DNA of 64,000 nt from Asterochloris sp. CNOR1 (lineage: Eukaryota; Chlorophyta; Trebouxiophyceae; Trebouxiales; Trebouxiaceae), in assembly GCA_963969365.1 (NCBI GenBank), contig OZ017746.1, positions 930,001-994,000 of the forward strand, written 5' to 3'. Position 1 is the stretch's first letter, and each line of letters begins with the position of its first letter. Positions 33,352-44,326 of this stretch are shown here, piece by piece. The translations under genes and the position numbers were made by a program. The notes beneath the pieces are model-generated. The model did not search any database and had not been told where the DNA came from. It was given only the letters and a program-made list of their open reading frames with translations.

Positions 33352-36300
33352 CGACTGTCACTGCCGAGTGAATGGAGGCTGCTCTGGTCGTCAAGACTTG
33401 TGCAAAAAGCCTAGCTTCTTGTGCACCCGCTTGCTCTGATCAGCGGCAATGCCAGAGTTGGGCTGTGCCAGCATCCTCTGAGGCTTGCTGTGGAACAAGC
33501 TGCTGACAGTGGCATATCTGGCAGCGTCCTTCAAATTTGGGTCACCCAGCCTGCATACAGCACGGGCATCACCGCCTTCAGTTCAAGCGCAATCCCTAAG
33601 ATACTCAAGAGCCCAAGAGCTCACTGCAAGCTGCTGGCCCTGTTGCGTGCTGCAAGGATGTGATGGGTCTTGAGCTCCGCTCTGTTGGGCAGCTTAGGGG
33701 CCTGCAAGGGCGGTGGCATGGTTTTGACGGGTGAACAGCAGCTGCAGAGCTACCGGCTGAGCTGCATTGCTGATTAGTTGTTGGCTGGCTGTTGAACGGC
33801 TGGGCATGGAGTGAATGCATACACTGGCCATGCTTTACCATCAGTGGCTTCCCTGGGATCTGCTGTGCCGAAATGGGGCAGCCATCCGTCCGAAACCTGA
33901 CCAACTTCTCGTCTACTGGCGTGAAGTCTGCCTTGCAGGCGCTGCATGCAGAACATCATGCTGTGCTGACTCAGCTGTGTGGACAATGCAGAAGCAAATC
34001 TGGGAGAGTGCTGTGGCTGGCCGTCACCTGACATACATCGACTTGTCAGCCCTGTGGCAGGGGTCTAGCTGATCCTGAAGCAGGGACAGAAGCTGGCCAC
34101 CTGTGGCAAGCTGAACAGGGACAAGCAGATCACTGTGCTTGGGGGAGCAGACCTTATAGCCTGAGGCCCTATGTGGGAATGGCACAGCCTGCATCTGGTT
34201 TTGGTAGATGCTGGGCCTGCTCATGCTCAGGTGCTGCCTTGCTCTGCTGCCTGCAGGTGGGATGTCAATCAAGTATGGCTGCCATACTTGCAGCAGCATT
34301 GGTGTCCACCTCACCTGTTGCTGGCACCAGAGGGCCAAGACAATGTCCGTCACTCCCTGGCGAAACTTTCTGGCCAGCGCGGAGCCATGCCCTGGCATCT
34401 ACATCGCTCTTTGAGGTCGGCATTGGGGGCTGCTCTGGCTTGTGACCTAAAAGGCTGCCGAATGGAGCGTGTGTGCCAGGCATGGGGCAAGCAGAGCTGG
34501 ACTTTGCGGCGGTCCTGGAAGCACGTGACAGATGTGCATCATGATGCCATGCGGAATGTTTTGCTGACCCAGGCTGGATTGGCCAAGGCCTGCAGGGAGC
34601 TTAGTTGCCCTGCAGCTTTGTAGTGGGGTTCAGGGCGGGCTGGCCAGTGATCGTGAGTGTCTGACCAGGCCGAGCCAGCACTGAGTGGGCTTAGGTGCTG
34701 AAGTGCAGCACCCTGAGAGATGTGCAATCCGCAGCTCAGGCTGAGCAGGGCTGAGGCTGAGCTGGCAGAAGCGCAGTGCCCTGGCAGCTTCTGGACCTGG
34801 GCGTGCAGAGAAGGCGTAAGAGCAGCACTCGGCCTTGGCCTCTGAGCACAGCGACCTGGTCGGTGCGCAGGACTCCCTGCAGCAGCTGGACAGGGCCTAG
34901 GCAGACAGGGCATGTGCTTGTGCGGTAGCACAGCTTTCATGTGCAGGCAGAGGCAGAGATGCAGGACAGCCTGGGCAGGGAGCACTAAGATCAGCTGTAG
35001 TCCTGCCAGGCACGAGGCGGGGATGCACCCCAGCGACAGTTTCTGTCGGTCAGTCTGCGTTGGCTGCTGCTGAGGCTGCTTCCAAGGCAGCTGCTGGCAC
35101 AGCAAGGTGAGGCACCCGGTAGTTGGTGGTCAGTTTGCAGCCTGGTCTCATGCATCCCAGAAGTATGGTGCCTGCAGGAGGGCCAGGAGAGCTTGCCATG
35201 CACAACCCCTAGCGTGGTCTGCTTGAAGGATGCTGGATCCAATGGCAGGGCTCTGTCTGGCACCCTGAGCTGCAACCAAAGATTATGATTGTGCCGACCA
35301 CCAGGGGTGCACCCACCTGCCCTGCAGCTGCAAGTTGAACTTACAGCGTGGCGGCAAGCCCAGCTGTGTCCACTGCCTGCAGGCATGTGAAGGCCGCTCC
35401 CTGGCGCTCCACAGCCACCGCAAGCTGCGCAGAGCAGCTAACAAAGGGGAGTGATGTGGGAAAACGGAGGGTCAGGCATGCTGTGCATCTGACCTTGTGC
35501 AAAGTTGCCATGACTGACCTCTGCACCTCACTGGCCGCCCTGGGAAGCTTCTTTGCCACCACATACTGCGCCAGCAGGGGTCAAGCAGGGACCAAGAGGA
35601 TACTGTGCCAGGCCCTGCCAAGGCAATTTGTATTGCTCACCGGGCATGCACGGGCCACGATTTTACTGTCTCAGGCAGTTGCTGGGCCTAGGCCTGGGCG
35701 GCATCCTGTTGCCTGCCAACACACCCTGCCAGCAGTGTGCAGCTGTTGGCGGCTGCCTGTCCTCGGCCTGGATGGCGCCTTGCACTTGCGTGCCTGTCTG
35801 CAAACAGGCAAGCCACTGAGTTGCCCTCCCTGTGCATCAAGCAGCGCACCGCCAGGCAGCCACAGGTAGGGTTTGGCAGCATGGTTAGCAGTTGCTAGTG
35901 TGCGAATATGCAAGCTTCAAACAAGGCCCCATGGGTTGGCGCTGCTGCAGGGAGCTCCCATGGCACTCGAGACATCCTTGACGCTTGCAACACTCCACAT
36001 TGTGGGCCAGGTCATCGAAACTGCCCCCTGCTGGCTTGTGCTGCTGGGTCTTGTGAACATGGAGCCCCAGAGCATTAAGGAGGTCTGCGCCGTGTGGATG
36101 CACGGGGTGCTGCACGTTGAGCTGCAAGAGTTGCAGGAGCGGGCAAACTGATTGTGGGGACTGCAGCATTTGGGTGCCATGCAACTGCCTGCAGCTGAGA
36201 CTGCAACAACCCCCCCCCCCCTGTGTAGATGCCACATGCTGCTGCTGGGAGTGAAGCAAGCTGCAGGCCAAGCTGCCCCTCACCAAATTGGATCTGCCAC

Positions 36301-36692
36301 AGGCGTGGCAGTGATTCCAAGCTCATGCTGACAGGCAGGAGACTTTGACGTGCATGCTGGCACAGCTTGCTCAGGCAGCCTGTGCATGCACTCAGGCAGC
36401 CTGTGCATATATGACACACCAAGACAACCAGCTTGCTGCAGCACTCTGTGTCAGGTAGCCGTGACATGGTCAGCTCCCAGCCAATCATCTAACCAAAGCA
36501 TACGAAATCACCCAAAAGTACCAGTATCCACCTCTCTGAGCGAAGTGACACATACAATCAAAAGTGACAAAGCATCAGCAATATTGAAGGTGTTCCATGG
36601 GCAATGAAAGGTCAGCAGGTAAGCGATTATCAGGCATCCCTGAGAGTCCCGAAATTCTAATCTTATGACCAGCCCTCTCATATTTGGGGCAG
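33352..36692. other. Gene-poor region, 3.3 kb
   Basis: No gene with family support except the weak minus-strand candidate at 35341-35565. Frames such as 34171-34623 (plus) and 34539-35105 (minus) are long enough to be listed but have no recognisable content. A 19-bp direct repeat (caggcagcctgtgcat core) is near 36374 and 36394, and a 13-bp poly-C run is near 36210. Upstream exons of the MRS2-like gene may be hidden at the right end. Confidence 0.4.
35341..35565 (-). CDS. Candidate 3' end of an unrecognised gene (two exons)
   Basis: Exon 35565-35494 encodes YVVAKKLPRAASEVQRSVMA and four more residues, with a gcgcag acceptor before it and an AAG|GTCAGA donor after it. It joins in phase 0 to 35424-35341 (acceptor tgcgcag), which encodes LAVAVERQGAAFTCLQAVDT and ends at TAA. 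The smooth alpha-helical composition and matching phase suggest real coding sequence, but no upstream exon was found and no family is recognised. Confidence 0.3.
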   Translation of the reverse strand, partial: YVVAKKLPRAASEVQRSVMATLHKVRCTACLTLRFPTSLPFVSCSAQLAVAVERQGAAFTCLQAVDTAGLAATL

Positions 36693-38541
36693 GGCGGTCA
36701 TGCTAAGTCGGACATGAACTTCGTCCTCAACGGGCTGCGCACTTGTGTGAAGCGGCAGGACAAGAAAACTAAACACAAATGGAGTCCAATTCAAGTGAGC
36801 TGCCATCAATCCCAGAAGGACCTGGAAGTGAAGACTGGACAGCCAGCGCAAACTTGGCAATGGCTGATGGCAGATGGCAAGGGCACCCTGACTGCTGTTC
36901 CGGTGAGGAACCTGGCAGTTGGCATCGGCAGCAAGGAGCACGTCCTGCCTTATGCAGCTGTGCAAATTCTGACTGAACATGTCATCTCAGCTGGCACGCA
37001 CCCTTCTTGGCAGATCTTTGTGGCATGGGCACCGCATGTGCTTGAGGTTTCAGATGCAATTCATTGGTGGCTGGGCAAGCCATAGGGATCTGGGGGGGGG
37101 GGGGTGTGGGGGCTGCCAGACCTTTGTGATCTGTGGGGGGATACACTGAAGCAAGGTCATTGACCTGCTGCCTGCAGACTGACCCTTCTGACCTGGCCAT
37201 CCAGTGTGGGCTAGCGCAGCGGGACCTGCAGCTCCTTGAACCCCATGTGAGTGCTTCCTTCGAGCTGGGCATATGATGCCCATGAGAACCAGTGAAGTGA
37301 TGGCCTTCCATCAGCGATCTGCACAATCAGCCAAAATCCAAGCCCCAGCCGCACACTTCCTCAGCCTTTGGCTTCTGTGCATTCCAAGTCTCGAAAGCTG
37401 GTGACCTCAGCTCAAGGTTTTGGTGTTCCTTGCAGGCTGTGTTCCCCTGCAGCATGTTGGTGCTGGTGCGCAAACAGGCCCTTCTGCTGGCCTTGGACGG
37501 CTTACACATGGTCATATGCTGTGACCACCTGTACATTGTGTCTGCCCCCGACCCAGCACAACCCGCCAAGCACCAGGCGCCAACTTCTGATAACTTCGCC
37601 GTCAGAGCTCTTCTGAAGCAGCTGCGGTGCTGGGCATCCAGGTGGGTGGCAGTAAGCATGCTCACCTCCAAAGCCCCAAAGTCCCAGGAAAGATGCTGGC
37701 AATACGTGCGATGCCCAAAATGATGCCATTAGTCATGAATGCTGCCTTCATGGGTGAAACTATCTTGTGCCTCTAAGAGCTCTCCTCTCAGGCTAGTAGC
37801 ACAAGATCATCGCTCACCGTCAGCAACATAGCAGTTGCCTGGTGCAAGCCCACACTGCTCAGCAGTGTGGCTCTGCAAAGAATGCAGGCAGCTGTGCGTC
37901 ACGACAGCTCCCAACCTCTCAAGCCTCGTCTGCTCGTCTGCAGGGTAGCTGCCTCCACCACAGCTGATGAGCAGAGTGTGCAGGATCCTGAATCCCTCCC
38001 CTTTGAGCTGCACATGCTGGAGGCAGCTTTAGAGCTTGCCTTTGGCTGGCTGGCAGCAGAGGCAGCTGTGCTGGAACGCTCAGCACAGCCTCTGATCACC
38101 GGCCTAGCCAGCAAGGTCACGCATGAGGGGCTCAGGGCCCTGCACCACCTCAAGCTGAGCCTGAGCGGCCTGACAGCGCGTGTGGCCAAGCTGCAGCAGG
38201 CCCTGGAGGGCCTGCGGCATGACAGGCGCGCTCTGGCCGCGCTCTGTATGCTGGGGGCGCCTGTAAGCCGCAACCGCACAAGTGTCCAAAGGATGTCTGG
38301 AGCCCGCCCTGGGCATGGACCGACAGGCTCGCCGACTCCAGCAAAGCCAGTGCAGCAGGCACAGGCTTGTGGGGGTGGCACCTCTAGCCCAACACTGGCT
38401 CAGTCGCTGGGCAGCAGTCCAGGGGGAAGGCAGGGCCAGCTGGGCTCCCCACCTGGCAGCCCTCAGAGGCAGGCATCACAGCAACTGGATGTCAAGCTGG
38501 TAGACGCCTGCAGGGCGCTGCTGGAGTGCTACAGTCTGCAG
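36693..38541 (+). CDS. MRS2/CorA-like magnesium transporter homologue, 3' end unresolved
   Basis: Exons 36693-36794 (possible ATG at 36714), 37178-37246, 37436-37641, 37944-38541, in phase. Recognisable MRS2 blocks: DPSDLAIQCGLAQRDLQLLEPH (matches the 'ARDLRLLDP' strand), then VFPCSMLVLVRKQALLLALD, then LHMVICCDHLYIV, then LPFELHMLEAALE followed by a long alpha-helical stretch (GLRALHHLKLSLSGLTARVA), and near the end VDACRALLECYSLQ, which matches the 'ELEMLLEAYFMQ' helix. The usual DDD-type acidic stretch is replaced by LEGLRHDRRALAALCM, and a ~60-residue Gly/Ser/Pro/Gln-rich insertion follows. After 38541 I could not find the two C-terminal membrane helices or the GMN pore motif. The gene may continue to about 38900 (frame with METRLLALTSLW), be divergent, or be decaying. 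Confidence 0.6.
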
Positions 38542-39121
38542 GTCAGGACTGAGTTGACCCCCTGGTTGATGCTTGCTGTATGGGAGCCACGCAGGTTGCA
38601 GCTGCAAGCGAGAGCTTGCAGGGACCCAGTGCCTTTGACGTTGCGGCTGGTGTCTGTGGAAGCCTGCTGGCAGCCCATACCCTGCAGCAGCAAGCCTTTT
38701 CTGGTCTGCTTAGGATGCTGCTAATGACAAATGACTTGCCTGCACATGTCGCACCACATGGTTGCCTCGCAATCAATGATAGTGCTTGCTCCTGTTCGAT
38801 ATGGAGACGCGCCTGCTGGCCTTGACATCCCTGTGGAAAGCCATGCTGGTTCCGCTGCAGGCAGCGAGGATGCATCAAAGCCTGGGGCTGATGCGTCAGG
38901 CAGCCTCAGATGGCAATCAAACACTTAGACAGCAGGCCCGCCTGCAGCCTTGTTCCCGGTACAGCCACGCTCATCTCCGACTGTGATTGCTGAACCATTT
39001 GGCAGTTCACCATAGCTCGCAGCAGTGCCCAAAACAGATCTAGCTCTGCCTGCAACCCCTTCCAGCTTGCCTTCCCGTGCTTCTCTGAGCTTTTTGTCTT
39101 CTAATTTGCACTGCTGCAGCA

Positions 39122-39127
39122 AATAAA
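39122..39127 (+). terminator. Candidate polyadenylation signal AATAAA, plus strand
   Basis: AATAAA downstream of the MRS2-like gene, in the convergent gap before the TrpRS gene. Confidence 0.3.
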
Positions 39128-39194
39128 GCTGTATCTGGCCGACACTCAATGCATGCCTGGTAGGCAGGACTAGCAGTGAAAGGTGTACATCCTG

Positions 39195-39200
39195 TTTATT
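39195..39200 (-). terminator. Candidate polyadenylation signal AATAAA for TrpRS
   Basis: TTTATT on the plus strand, i.e. AATAAA on the TrpRS strand, 98 bp beyond the TrpRS stop codon. Confidence 0.35.
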
Positions 39201-39297
39201 TTGTGTTGTTGTACCAGTGCTGCGGCAGCTACCAGTGAATCACAAAGGAAGGCGATGTGTTCATGTAATGAAAGCAATTGCAATGAATAGATGAGTG

Positions 39298-42200
39298 TTA
39301 TTGCAGCGGTTGGCGGGGAACAAAGCCCATTGCCTGCCGGCAATTGTTGAGGGTCCAGTTGGCGCTCTTTTCAGCTTCTGCAGCACCCTTGGCAAGCACC
39401 TGTACAGGGCAAAGTATGTGTTGCCAGCTGCAATAGCAGCCAAACAGGCCATCTGGTCTGGAGGGACGCAAACTTCTAAATGCTGGGTGCAAACCACTGG
39501 AGGCGGGTCTCACCTGATCCAGATAAGTAGTATCCTGTATGACTGCATGATACCTCTCCTGGATGGGCTGCAGATGTGCCACCACAGCATCTGCTAGTGC
39601 AGACTTGAACTGCCCCCAGCGCATGCTGCTCACCTCCTGCAGTGCTACGTCCTGCACAACAGTAGGCTCTGCACTTGTACAATGGCACAATGTAATGCAA
39701 GCCTGCCTTTAGTAGAAAAGCTCGGCACACCCCAAGCACTGCCTGGCAGATGCTAGCAGCTTATTGGCGCAGAGCTTTGCGCAGAGCTTGACCCCCAGAC
39801 AGAGTCTGTCCATGACGTCCATAGCAGCCTGCTGCTGACCTGGACTTGTCATCTGCAGCAGCTTCACTCAGTTCAGGACCGCTCACCACAGTGACTCCTG
39901 TGCAGAGGCTGTAGATGGTAATAAGGTTGGTGGCCTCAGGCCGCTCTGGGTTCCCAAACTCAAGGCCCTCATATGAGTCTGTTTTGCAGCGCTTGAGCTT
40001 GTCCTGGATGGTCATGGGGTCATCCAGAAGGTTTATGCGGGACAGGTCTGACTCGGCAGACTTGGACATTTTGGATGTGCCGTCCTGCACAGCACAGAGC
40101 AGCTGCTGTGCAGGGCTGCCTGTGGTGCAGCCTGAGATGCGTATTGCCATTGCCAGGACCAGCATGGCAGTGCTGCACGTTGCATGCTCAGACAACGAGC
40201 GTATACATCCCAGATTGAGGCTCTTGGGTCCTGCACTGCTTGAGTCAGGCAGCTTGACAATCAGGCCGGCAGATGGGGCTGGGCTCATCAAACACCCAGT
40301 GCCTGCTTTGTATCATGACTTTGATCGTCCGCTGGTACTCATGCAGTCTACAGGCCAAGCAGGGGCACAGCGAGCAGCTTACAGTGAGGCTCATCACTCG
40401 CGCTCCTGCAGGGGGAATGAAGGGCTCAGGCAATTTGAAGATCTTGCCACCTCGGCCCCCCAGCTTTTTCCATTTGTTCCCGCCATAGAGACGGTTCATG
40501 CGCTCTGCGATGTCGCGTGCAATTTCGAGGTGCTGCATCTACAGCAGCAGGCGGAGCAGTGAGCTGTCCAGCAACCAGTGCTGCCGTGGTGACCGGCAGA
40601 TACACCTGCACAGTCGATGAACGCAGGGCCAGGGACCTGTTCCCCAGATGAGGGGTGCACGGGGTGGGCGCCAGAGCACGCAGCGTGCTCAAGGCATCTG
40701 CTGAGGCTGTGAGAGCCCCCTCCTGCTCTCACAGGAGGGGGCAGCCACAGCATGGCAGTCTGCAGCACTTACCTGATCGTTGCCGACCGGCACCACATCT
40801 GTCTGCAGCGCAGCAGGCACCAGCTTCAGCAGCCGCACACCAGGTGCAGGGCAGCAGCAGAGACACGCCAGGCTGGTGCTGTGCATGCAAGCTGCCTCTA
40901 GTGCAGAAAGCAGGCTGCCAGTCGACATTGTGACAGGTGGCCATTGCTGCAGGACAGAGGAGCTGCCAGGCCTGCACCTGATAAAGGAGGATGTCAGCCG
41001 CCATGAGGACAGGGTAGGTGAGAAGGCCTGTGCCGACCTCTTCTGCATTCTGTAGGCAGGGGACGGCAGGTGGGGTGGCTGCATGCAGAAGACATGCAAT
41101 GCCAGCTAGCAGGGCGGCCAATAGCCATGGGAGCGCCCACCCACAATCGCCGACTGCAGGGTCAAAGACACATGCGAAGTCCCAGGTGATGCCGGCGTCC
41201 TGTGCTGGCTGACACAGGACAAGGGCACAAGAAGCACGGCTTACGCCCTGCGGCATGCATTGTATGGCGCCAAGCACTTGACCTGGGGCCTTTGACGAAG
41301 GCCTGCCCTTGGAAGCAGTCCAACCCTCTGCCCTGCATGTGCAGCTCCCAGCCAACACTTACTCGGCTCTTGCTTTTCTCCTTGAACTGCACCATCTTTC
41401 GCAGCCACCCAATGGGTGTCTGGCAACTAAGCAGCCAGCTCAGCTCAGCGTGGGCCGGTACGTGGCTCTGCACAAAAACATTGGCCCGCTCAGGGTCCAC
41501 CCCGCAGGCCAGGTACAGGGCCGCGGAGTTCCGCGTCGCGTCCCTCAGGTCTGCGGGGTTGTGGGGAAGGGTGATGGCGTGCAGGTCCACCACACAGAAG
41601 TAGGTGTCTGCAGGCAGCAGTTGCAGGTTTCAGCAAGTTGGCAAGCAAGGGCTTGGCCACCCCCATGATTGCTGCTGAGCAAATGTGACCTGCCCCCATA
41701 GGTCAGGAGCTGTGTGCCTAGCAGTGGTTGTGCCCCCACCAGAGGGCGCAATGCAGGCCAGTGGCAGATCACTCCAGGTCTGTGCCCTGGGTCTCTGGGC
41801 CACACATCATGCCAGCATGAGGTCCTGGACTTCGCAGCTGCCGATGCCTGCAGGTCTAGGAGCGAGCTCACCATACAGCTCCTGCAGCTTGACCCAGTTG
41901 CGGATTGCTCCCAGGTAGTTGCCCAGGTGCAGGCTGCCTGTGGGCTGCACCCCGGATAGTATGCGTTTCCTGCAGTCCAAACGGTGCTGCTGAAAGACGG
42001 GGTTGACCCTGAGGAGCCATGGCCTCCATTGAATCTCCCAGCAAGGCCCTGCTGTGCAGAAGTTTGACCTCACCGTCTTGCTGCTGCAGGTTGCTGGGTT
42101 GGCATCTGCTGGGCCTGCTGTGGCGCCTGCTGAGGCTGCTCTGTGGCAACGCTGGCACTGCAGCTGCAGTGACGGGCGCCACTGCCTGATCTGGTGTACC

Positions 42201-42309
42201 ATCCTTGACCTTGCCTGTTGCTGAAGGGGCCAGCCAGTAAGCATTGCTTGGGGAGTCGTTTGCAGCAGTGCAACAAGCCTGAGGCTGAGTCTGTTGGAAG
42301 CACCCTCAT
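39298..42309 (-). CDS. WARS2: Organellar tryptophanyl-tRNA synthetase, 422 aa
   Basis: Class I aminoacyl-tRNA synthetase charging tRNA-Trp in plastid and/or mitochondrion. Nine exons: 42309-42074, 41969-41872, 41607-41363, 41049-40978, 40802-40773, 40532-40383, 40084-39887, 39651-39514, 39399-39298; 1269 nt, all in phase. The first exon encodes a Ser/Gln/Ala/Arg-rich leader ([20 protein letters not shown] start) suited to organelle import. The catalytic core follows: [20 protein letters not shown] (HIGH-type motif HLGN), [91 protein letters not shown] (KMSKS motif) and a C-terminal [14 protein letters not shown]. The WKKLGGRGG insertion is typical of cyanobacterial and plastid enzymes. Exon 5 is a 30-nt microexon ([10 protein letters not shown]). 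Confidence 0.96.
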
Positions 42310-43366
42310 GAACGGGGAGAGGCTTTGGCCACAACGTCTGGTCAGGGCCAAAATCGAAATACTTGCTGATGGATGATATGCTGGCTTCAGGGAGCAGTAC
42401 AGGTGTCCAGCAACAGGGAACGAGAGGCTGCGGTCAACATGCATGGTCAAAGTCCCAGAGAGAAAAAGCTTTCATCCACCATGCTGGCGGCGTCTGCCCG
42501 CGCACTGGCCCGAGATGCAGTGGAAGGGACCCTCATCAACTGAGCAAATGATGCGCTACATGCAGATTTTGCTTCCATATATGCTTTGCACTGCAGACCG
42601 TGCCCAACATTGCAGGCAGTGTTGTACACAAGCAACATAGCCAGGACTCCTGCCTGCTACCTGCAGTTTACTGTAGAGCATTGTGCAAGTCATGGCTCTT
42701 ATCTGTGCCATTCAGCTGCTGAACAAGCAGCTGAAGCCTGGCCGCGACACCACCACGGCTCAGCGCTCGTGCCCTGCAGCGCAAACCGTCTGGGTTACCT
42801 GCTCATGCAACGCAGGGGCCCTTGGCAGTCTGTGTAGAGCCGGCACAGCTGCTTGGCCTGGAGGCCGGTCCTCGTCACACCACAACGTCAAGCATTCATA
42901 CCTCAGCATTCAGCTTTGTGGCAGCTCTTGCTGCATTCAGCCCCAGCCTGCCACTTGCAAGGGAGTTCAAGGCGCATGAGTTCTTCATGTCTCAATTTAT
43001 AAGGGCTCAACACCCTGCGACCATGTGCCACTGGTCTGACAAGGGGGTGTAAACGCCTCCACCTGCAGGGTTCTGGCCCCACGCATGCACCTCACCAGCA
43101 GCGTGATGCCGCTGCGCAGGCGCTGCGTCATGAGGGCCTGTGTTCTGAGGGCTGGCCTGGCTCGAGCAGTCCCCATGCTGGCCAGGTGAGGCTGGTGTGT
43201 TGGGTCTGGTCGGTGCGCTGCTGATGGAGGCTGATGGGCAGCCGCAGCCTGCAGACAATCGCCAGCCAAATAGGAAGCTTCCAGCTATGGCATGCACTGC
43301 CAAAACGCCATGCAGCACAGCCTGAGCGGTGTGCCTGGCAGGGTAGCCAACTTATGCAGACTGCAC
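42310..43366. other. Intergenic region with possible 3' exons of the neighbouring minus-strand gene
   Basis: Contains the TrpRS upstream region at its left end. A minus-strand stretch around 43090-43140 (encoding MTQRLRSGITLL before a GTGAGG) may be a further exon of the small membrane-protein gene, but the link was not established. Nothing else is supported. Confidence 0.35.
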
Positions 43367-44033
43367 CTGAGTGCATCTCGGGTGAGGCCAGCTGTGCATT
43401 GACGACTACTGCAGTCAGAGTGCTGCTTGTTTTCATGGGCGGTGGTGGACCCTCTGGTGTCGCCACTTCAATGTAGTCATCTGGCATTACCTGCAGAGCA
43501 GGGTGGCGCTTGCGGCACACCACGCTTCAGGCAGGCTGCTGAGAGGTCTGCAGCACTGAAGACTCACCACGATGGCAGGAGGCTGTGCATAGTGCACAGG
43601 AGCCTCTGGCTCAAGGCAGGGCAGGGATGAAGCTGTACCTGCAGCCAGCACTGCAACTCATCACCAGCAATGCAGCACGTGTCCACACCAGCTATCACAT
43701 GGTATCCATGCAACAGCTAGGCAGCAGCATGCAGCCCCGCTGTACGCTAACAACCGTACCATCCACAGGCACGCTTGGCTCTGCAGAGGTCTGTGGTGGC
43801 CTTGTCGCAGGCCGGAGTGGCAGTCTTACAGACAGGCAGCGCAGGCAGGAGGTGAACATCATGGACATGATGATGAGGGCTGCCAGCCCCAGGGTGCCGG
43901 CAGCAATCAGGACACCTGCACGTTTGGGGTGTCTCTTGAGGGCTCCCTCATGCACAGGCTTTGCAGCTCTTTGGGGCAGTTGCCTGTCAGCACTACCACC
44001 TCCACCATCCTCCTGCTGCCATTGAAGTCTCAA
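43367..44033 (-). CDS. Putative single-pass membrane protein, partial model
   Basis: Two exons join in phase. Exon 44015-43830 (an upstream start is not found; the frame is open to 44033) encodes a Gly/Asp/Gln-rich and then basic segment (ALKRHPKRAG), followed by one clear transmembrane helix, VLIAAGTLGLAALIIMSMMF, and CLRCLS. Exon 43490-43367 encodes VMPDDYIEVATPEGPPPP and STLTAVVVNAQLASPE. The first and last exons are unknown, as is the family. A positive patch before the helix suggests that the N-terminus faces the cytosol. Confidence 0.4.
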
Positions 44034-44326
44034 AACTGGTCTGAAGTACCTTGCCTACATTGCTACTGGTCAACTCCAGGTGACAAGGTCTTTTGACCTA
44101 ACATATTATACAGCAGGGGCAGAATGTTTTCACACATGTGTTGCTGGGGCAAGGCAGAACTGGAATAGTGAGATGGGTTATAGCCCTAGACGGCATATGG
44201 GGTTCTTCTTGATGAGCTGAAGGCTAACCTGCAGCGGCAGGGCCAGCTGACACAATCTGCCCCCTGACACAATCTGGGTTTCTCGAATTAGTGGCCAGTC
44301 CACTGCTACTGTGTCAATCAACCATT

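Noticed and set aside
35945-36151. Plus-strand frame encoding MALETSLTLATLHIVGQVIE
   Set aside because: Looks protein-like but lacks splice partners, a family match or any link to neighbouring exons.
37087-37110. Poly-G run near 37090 (and others near 15226 and 36210)
   Set aside because: Simple homopolymers; likely slippage-prone but no function can be supported.
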